Shown here: positions 6,116-8,985 of the stretch, piece after piece
Position numbering within the stretch: the first letter of the stretch is position 1
Layout: each line of letters opens with the position of its first letter
NCBI GenBank assembly: GCA_016873375.1
Contig: VGXJ01000053.1
Span: 1 to 8,985, forward strand
Length of the DNA: 8,985 bases
DNA from: Phycisphaerae bacterium
GTDB taxonomy: Bacteria > Planctomycetota > Phycisphaerae > Phycisphaerales > SM1A02
Direction: 5' to 3'
Translations under genes and position numbers: made by a program
Notes under the pieces: model-generated
What the model saw: only the letters and a program-made list of their open reading frames with translations
Database searches by the model: none
Told to the model about the DNA's origin: nothing

Positions 6116-6544
6116 ATGCCTCCGCCAAAACCCGTGGAACTCGACCTGAATCAGCTCCAAGCGGCCGCAGGAGCCTACCCGCGAGAGGCCTTTGAGTTCG
6201 TGCAGCGGGGGCTTTCCGCCACCGCCGCCCAGATCCATGCGGCCCATGCCGGGGGCACTGGCGGGGGGCATGTGACCGGACAGCAACTCTGCTTGGGCCT
6301 CGCCGAACTGGCCATCCAGCAGTACGGACTCATGGCGCAGTCGGTACTGGAGAGCTGGAACATCCACCGGACCGATGACTTCGGCAAGATCGTCTTCGGC
6401 TTGATCGAGTGTGGGCTGATGAGCAAGACGCCGCAGGATTCGCTCGACGACTTCCGCTCCGTATTCGACTTCGACGAGACCTTCCACCACGCGCATGTCG
6501 CGCAGAGGATCACGCTCCATGCCGGACGAACCCCAACCGAATGA
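6116..6544 (+). CDS. Minf_1886-like protein of unknown function (Planctomycetes/Verrucomicrobia-restricted family)
   Basis: This 142-residue soluble protein has no signal peptide or membrane segment. The order of conserved pieces is AYPREAFEFVQRGL (20-33), HVTGQQLCLGLAELAIQQYG (52-71), DDFGKIVFGLIECGLMSKT (87-105) and DSLDDFRSVFDFDETF (108-123). I recognise this as the family called Minf_1886, or the Verruc_Plancto-restricted protein family, from memory; no function is established that I know of. The pattern suggests an all-helical, cytoplasmic protein. ATG at 6116 fits the family N-terminus; only a distant AAGGA about 19 nt upstream could serve as ribosome-binding site. The next gene starts inside its 3' end, so the two are probably cotranscribed. 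Confidence 0.8.
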   Translation: MPPPKPVELDLNQLQAAAGAYPREAFEFVQRGLSATAAQIHAAHAGGTGGGHVTGQQLCLGLAELAIQQYGLMAQSVLESWNIHRTDDFGKIVFGLIECGLMSKTPQDSLDDFRSVFDFDETFHHAHVAQRITLHAGRTPTE

Positions 6545-7808
6545 CACCGATTGGACGCGCCGTCACCTGTGGCACATCCAGCCAGTCCGTGATCTCCTGC
6601 TGGTCGGGATCGTGTTCTCCATCGTGTGGGCGGGCTACGCGCTTCGATACATCACGATTCCGCTGATCGTGGCCTTGGGGCTGGCCTATCTCGTCGAGCC
6701 GCTCGTGCGCTGGATCAGCACGCGATTCCGGGTGAGCCGAGCTGCAGTCGTCGGCGGCGTGACCGGTGCGATCGTGCTTGGTGCAGCCAGCGGCACCTTC
6801 GTGCTGATTCCCTCGGTCATCCGCCAAAGCGAGGCCATCGTCAACAAGGTCCAGTCAGGTGCACTCAAGAAGTCGATTGGCGAGTTCCAGGCACAGCTGC
6901 CCGAGGCCTTCCGCAAGGAGGTCACGGACTGGATCGTCTGGATCGAGTCAGCCACCGACATCGACCTCAACGGCGATCGGCTCGCGGGCAAGGAGTCCAT
7001 GAGCGAGCCGAGCGCTGGACCGACCGAACCCGCGACGAACGAACCTGCGACGAACGAACCAACCGCTCGTGCCGCGTCGCGCTCGATCTGGGATGTGGGG
7101 CTGGCATTCCTCGGAGCTCGCAGCGGCGACATCGCAGGGTTCGTCTTCGGCGTGCTGAGCCTGCTGTTCGCCGCGGCGCTCGTTCCGTTCTACTTTTACT
7201 TCTTCAGCGTGCACTTCCCGGACATCGTCGGCTTTCTCGACTCGCTCATTCCTGATGGTGCGAAGGGCGAGGTGCATCGCCTGACCAAGCAGATGGACGC
7301 GGCTGTCGCTGGCTTCGTCCGCGGACGCATCGTGATCGCAGCGATCATGGCGGTGCTCTTCACGGTCGGCTGGGCGCTCTGCGGCGTGCCATACGCCCTG
7401 ACCCTCGGTGTCGCCGCTGGGTTGCTCGCGGTGGTGCCGTACCTGAGCGGCGTGGTGCTGCTGCTGGTCGTGCCCATGCTGGCGGTGGCCCAGCTGCAGC
7501 TGCCCGAGGCCGAGCGCATGAGCATGCTGTGGGTCGTGCTCGGCCCCACAATCGTCTTCGCCTCGGTGCAGGCCCTCGAAGGCAATGTGCTCACCCCGAT
7601 CATCGCGGGGCGGGCCACGAACCTCGATCCGGTCACGGTCTTCGTTGCCATCCTCGCGGGTGGCAGCGTGGCGGGGGTGTACGGCATGCTTCTGGCCATC
7701 CCACTCGCTGCCTGCGCCAAGATCCTGATCAAGGAGGTTGCGCTGCCGCGCATCCGGGCGTGGGCCGCCGGAACCGTCAGCGATCCACTGCCGCTGGACG
7801 ATCGCTGA
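6519..7808 (+). CDS. AI-2E/PerM-family transporter (UPF0118-type membrane protein)
   Basis: This 429-residue polytopic membrane protein has hydrophobic segments near 25-41, 44-60, 76-98, 204-230, 270-292, 294-325, 336-353 and 372-401. Family landmarks are GFVRGRIVIAAI (265-276), GVPYALTLGVAAGLLAVVPY (289-308) and LEGNVLTPIIAG (353-364), followed by LAIPLAA near 392. The family includes E. coli TqsA and PerM and some Na+/H+ antiporters, so the substrate cannot be read from the sequence. The soluble stretch between segments 3 and 4 is about 105 residues, including a charged, Pro/Thr/Asn-rich insert, making the protein longer than the usual 350 or so. ATG at 6519 is preferred over ATG at 6495 because AGAGGA (6504-6509) lies 9 nt before it; it overlaps the upstream gene by 26 nt, suggesting coupled translation. 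Confidence 0.85.
   Translation: MPDEPQPNDTDWTRRHLWHIQPVRDLLLVGIVFSIVWAGYALRYITIPLIVALGLAYLVEPLVRWISTRFRVSRAAVVGGVTGAIVLGAASGTFVLIPSVIRQSEAIVNKVQSGALKKSIGEFQAQLPEAFRKEVTDWIVWIESATDIDLNGDRLAGKESMSEPSAGPTEPATNEPATNEPTARAASRSIWDVGLAFLGARSGDIAGFVFGVLSLLFAAALVPFYFYFFSVHFPDIVGFLDSLIPDGAKGEVHRLTKQMDAAVAGFVRGRIVIAAIMAVLFTVGWALCGVPYALTLGVAAGLLAVVPYLSGVVLLLVVPMLAVAQLQLPEAERMSMLWVVLGPTIVFASVQALEGNVLTPIIAGRATNLDPVTVFVAILAGGSVAGVYGMLLAIPLAACAKILIKEVALPRIRAWAAGTVSDPLPLDDR
7029..7058 (+). repeat. Two 15-bp tandem repeats encoding PATNE-PATNE
   Basis: The units at 7029-7043 and 7044-7058 differ at one base and encode PATNE twice (residues 171-180), followed by PT. They keep the reading frame and lie in the low-complexity insert of the AI-2E-family protein, so copy number could change without breaking the gene. 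Confidence 0.8.
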
Positions 7809-7870
7809 GCGGTCTTGACGGGGCTCGCGGCGTCGACGGACCCGGGGACTGGGCAGCTCGCGGCGAAAGG

Positions 7871-8985
7871 TCAGCGCTTCTTCGCCTTGCGGAAGCGATC
7901 CTTCGGGCTCACGGTCTTCGTCGAGCCGCGAGCGAGCGGATTGAAGCCGGGCATGCCGCCCATGCCTGGCTGCATCGATCCCATCTGCTTCATCGCCTGC
8001 ATGCGCCCGAGCGATCCCATGCCGGCCATCTGCTTCATCATCTTCTGCATGCCCTCGAACTGCTTGGTCAGCCGCGAGATGTCCTCGGGCTTCGAGCCGC
8101 TGCCCTTGGCGATGCGCCGCGTGCGGCTCGGATTGAGTACCGCAAGGTCGTTGCGCTCGCGGCGGGTCATGCTGTTGACCATGCCCTCGAGCCGATTGAG
8201 CTGCGTGTCGTCGATGTCGATGCCCTTGAGCGCGCTGCCCACGCCCGGCAGAAGGCCGAGGATCTGCTTGAGCGGGCCCATGCGACGGATGGTCTTGAGC
8301 TGCGAGAGGAAGTCATCGAGCGAGAACTCGCCCTTGGCCATGCGGTCGCTCAGGCGCTGGGCTTCCTCCTCGCTCACTTCCTGCTGAGCCTTCTCGACCA
8401 GCGAGACGACATCGCCCATGCCGAGGATGCGGCCGGCGATGCGTTCCGGACTGAACTCATCAAGCGCATCGAGCTTCTCGCCAGTGCCGATGAACTTGAT
8501 CGGGGCGCCGGTGACCTTGCGCGCGGTGAGCGCCGCGCCGCCACGCGTGTCGGAGTCGAACTTGGTCAGGATGAGGCCATCGACAGCGAGGCGCGCGTGG
8601 AACGCCTTGGCGCTGGCGAGCGCGTCCTGGCCCGTCATCGCGTCGATCACCAGCAACTTTTCGTGGGCACCCACTGCGCGATCCACCGATTCGAGTTCGC
8701 GCATGAGCTCATCGTTCACATGGAGCCGACCGGCAGTGTCGATGATGAGGACGTCGTAGCCGCCTTCGCGAGCGGCCTTGAGTGCGCGCTGGGCGACCTG
8801 AACGGCCACACCGACGGCCTTGCCATACTCAGCGCACCGCTCGGGCTCGCCGTAGTACGCGCATCGCGCGCCGCCGGATGCGCCCTGCACGCCCTCGGCC
8901 ACCACGCGGAGTTGCTCGACCGCAGCCGGACGCTGAAGGTCGCATGCAGCCAGCATGACATTCTTTCCCCGACGCTTCAGCCACG
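7871..8985 (-). CDS. ffh: Signal recognition particle GTPase Ffh (N-terminally cut by window edge)
   Basis: About 371 C-terminal residues are present; the frame is open to the right edge, so the N domain and the P-loop are outside. Ffh with 4.5S/SRP RNA targets nascent membrane and secreted proteins to FtsY at the membrane. Visible GTPase motifs in order are CDLQRPAAVEQL, VLIIDTAGRL, LTKFDSDTRGGAAL and FIGTGEKLDAL. The M domain follows with DFLSQLKTIRRMGPLKQILG, the SRP-RNA-binding NPSRTRRIAKGSG, and a Met-rich tail, including MQKMMKQMAGMG. The chain ends in a basic RFRKAKKR. The stretch between RPAA and DTAGRL is about 15 residues longer than in E. coli Ffh, around YYGEPERCAEYGKAVG. It converges with the AI-2E-family gene across a 62-bp gap (7809-7870) that shows only a 10-bp direct repeat, gctcgcggcg, at 7823 and 7856, and no clear terminator. 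Confidence 0.95.
   Translation of the reverse strand, partial: WLKRRGKNVMLAACDLQRPAAVEQLRVVAEGVQGASGGARCAYYGEPERCAEYGKAVGVAVQVAQRALKAAREGGYDVLIIDTAGRLHVNDELMRELESVDRAVGAHEKLLVIDAMTGQDALASAKAFHARLAVDGLILTKFDSDTRGGAALTARKVTGAPIKFIGTGEKLDALDEFSPERIAGRILGMGDVVSLVEKAQQEVSEEEAQRLSDRMAKGEFSLDDFLSQLKTIRRMGPLKQILGLLPGVGSALKGIDIDDTQLNRLEGMVNSMTRRERNDLAVLNPSRTRRIAKGSGSKPEDISRLTKQFEGMQKMMKQMAGMGSLGRMQAMKQMGSMQPGMGGMPGFNPLARGSTKTVSPKDRFRKAKKR

Noticed and set aside
7823..7865. 10-bp direct repeat gctcgcggcg in the gap before ffh as an attachment site or repeat array
   Set aside because: Only two copies with no integrase or inserted element; chance similarity in GC-rich DNA is likely.
1..8985. Defence system, biosynthetic cluster or mobile element
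   Set aside because: No nuclease, transposase, integrase, toxin-antitoxin pair, CRISPR repeat or synthase motif was found on either strand; every long gene fits an envelope or housekeeping role.

Overview
The window reads as ordinary chromosomal DNA of a GC-rich planctomycete, most likely of the Phycisphaerae. This is inferred from gene content. A secreted protein ends in a two-EF-hand dockerin closing in a G..C tail, and it carries a Cys-rich module that I associate with planctomycete secretomes. There is also a small protein of a family I know only from Planctomycetes and Verrucomicrobia. No mobile element, phage gene, CRISPR array, rRNA or tRNA is visible.

Layout, left to right. The C-terminal end of the error-prone polymerase DnaE2 (+) enters from the left edge and stops at 197. 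A long stem-loop separates it from a convergent minus-strand pair: an MlaE-type ABC permease (1624-2454) followed 4 nt later by a Tat-exported transglutaminase-fold protein (321-1619). That protein appears to have lost its catalytic Cys and His. Next, also on the minus strand, is a large secreted protein (2590-4833) built of three lamin-tail-like repeats, a ten-cysteine module and a dockerin. An OmpA/Pal-type lipoprotein (5088-6017, minus) lies upstream of it and is separated by a strong hairpin terminator.

A 98-bp divergent gap follows. It leads into a plus-strand pair: a Minf_1886-like protein of unknown function (6116-6544) and an overlapping AI-2E/PerM-family membrane protein (6519-7808). 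The right end holds the minus-strand gene for Ffh, the SRP GTPase. Its N domain and P-loop lie beyond the window edge.

The theme is largely cell envelope: lipid-transport permease, peptidoglycan-binding lipoprotein, secreted multidomain protein, polytopic membrane protein and the SRP targeting GTPase. The genes are in short one- or two-gene units and do not form one pathway. I see no convincing new multi-gene system. The most unusual items are the apparent transglutaminase pseudoenzyme coupled to mlaE, the triple-repeat dockerin protein, and a 5'-leader hairpin that overlaps the ribosome-binding site of the OmpA-like gene.
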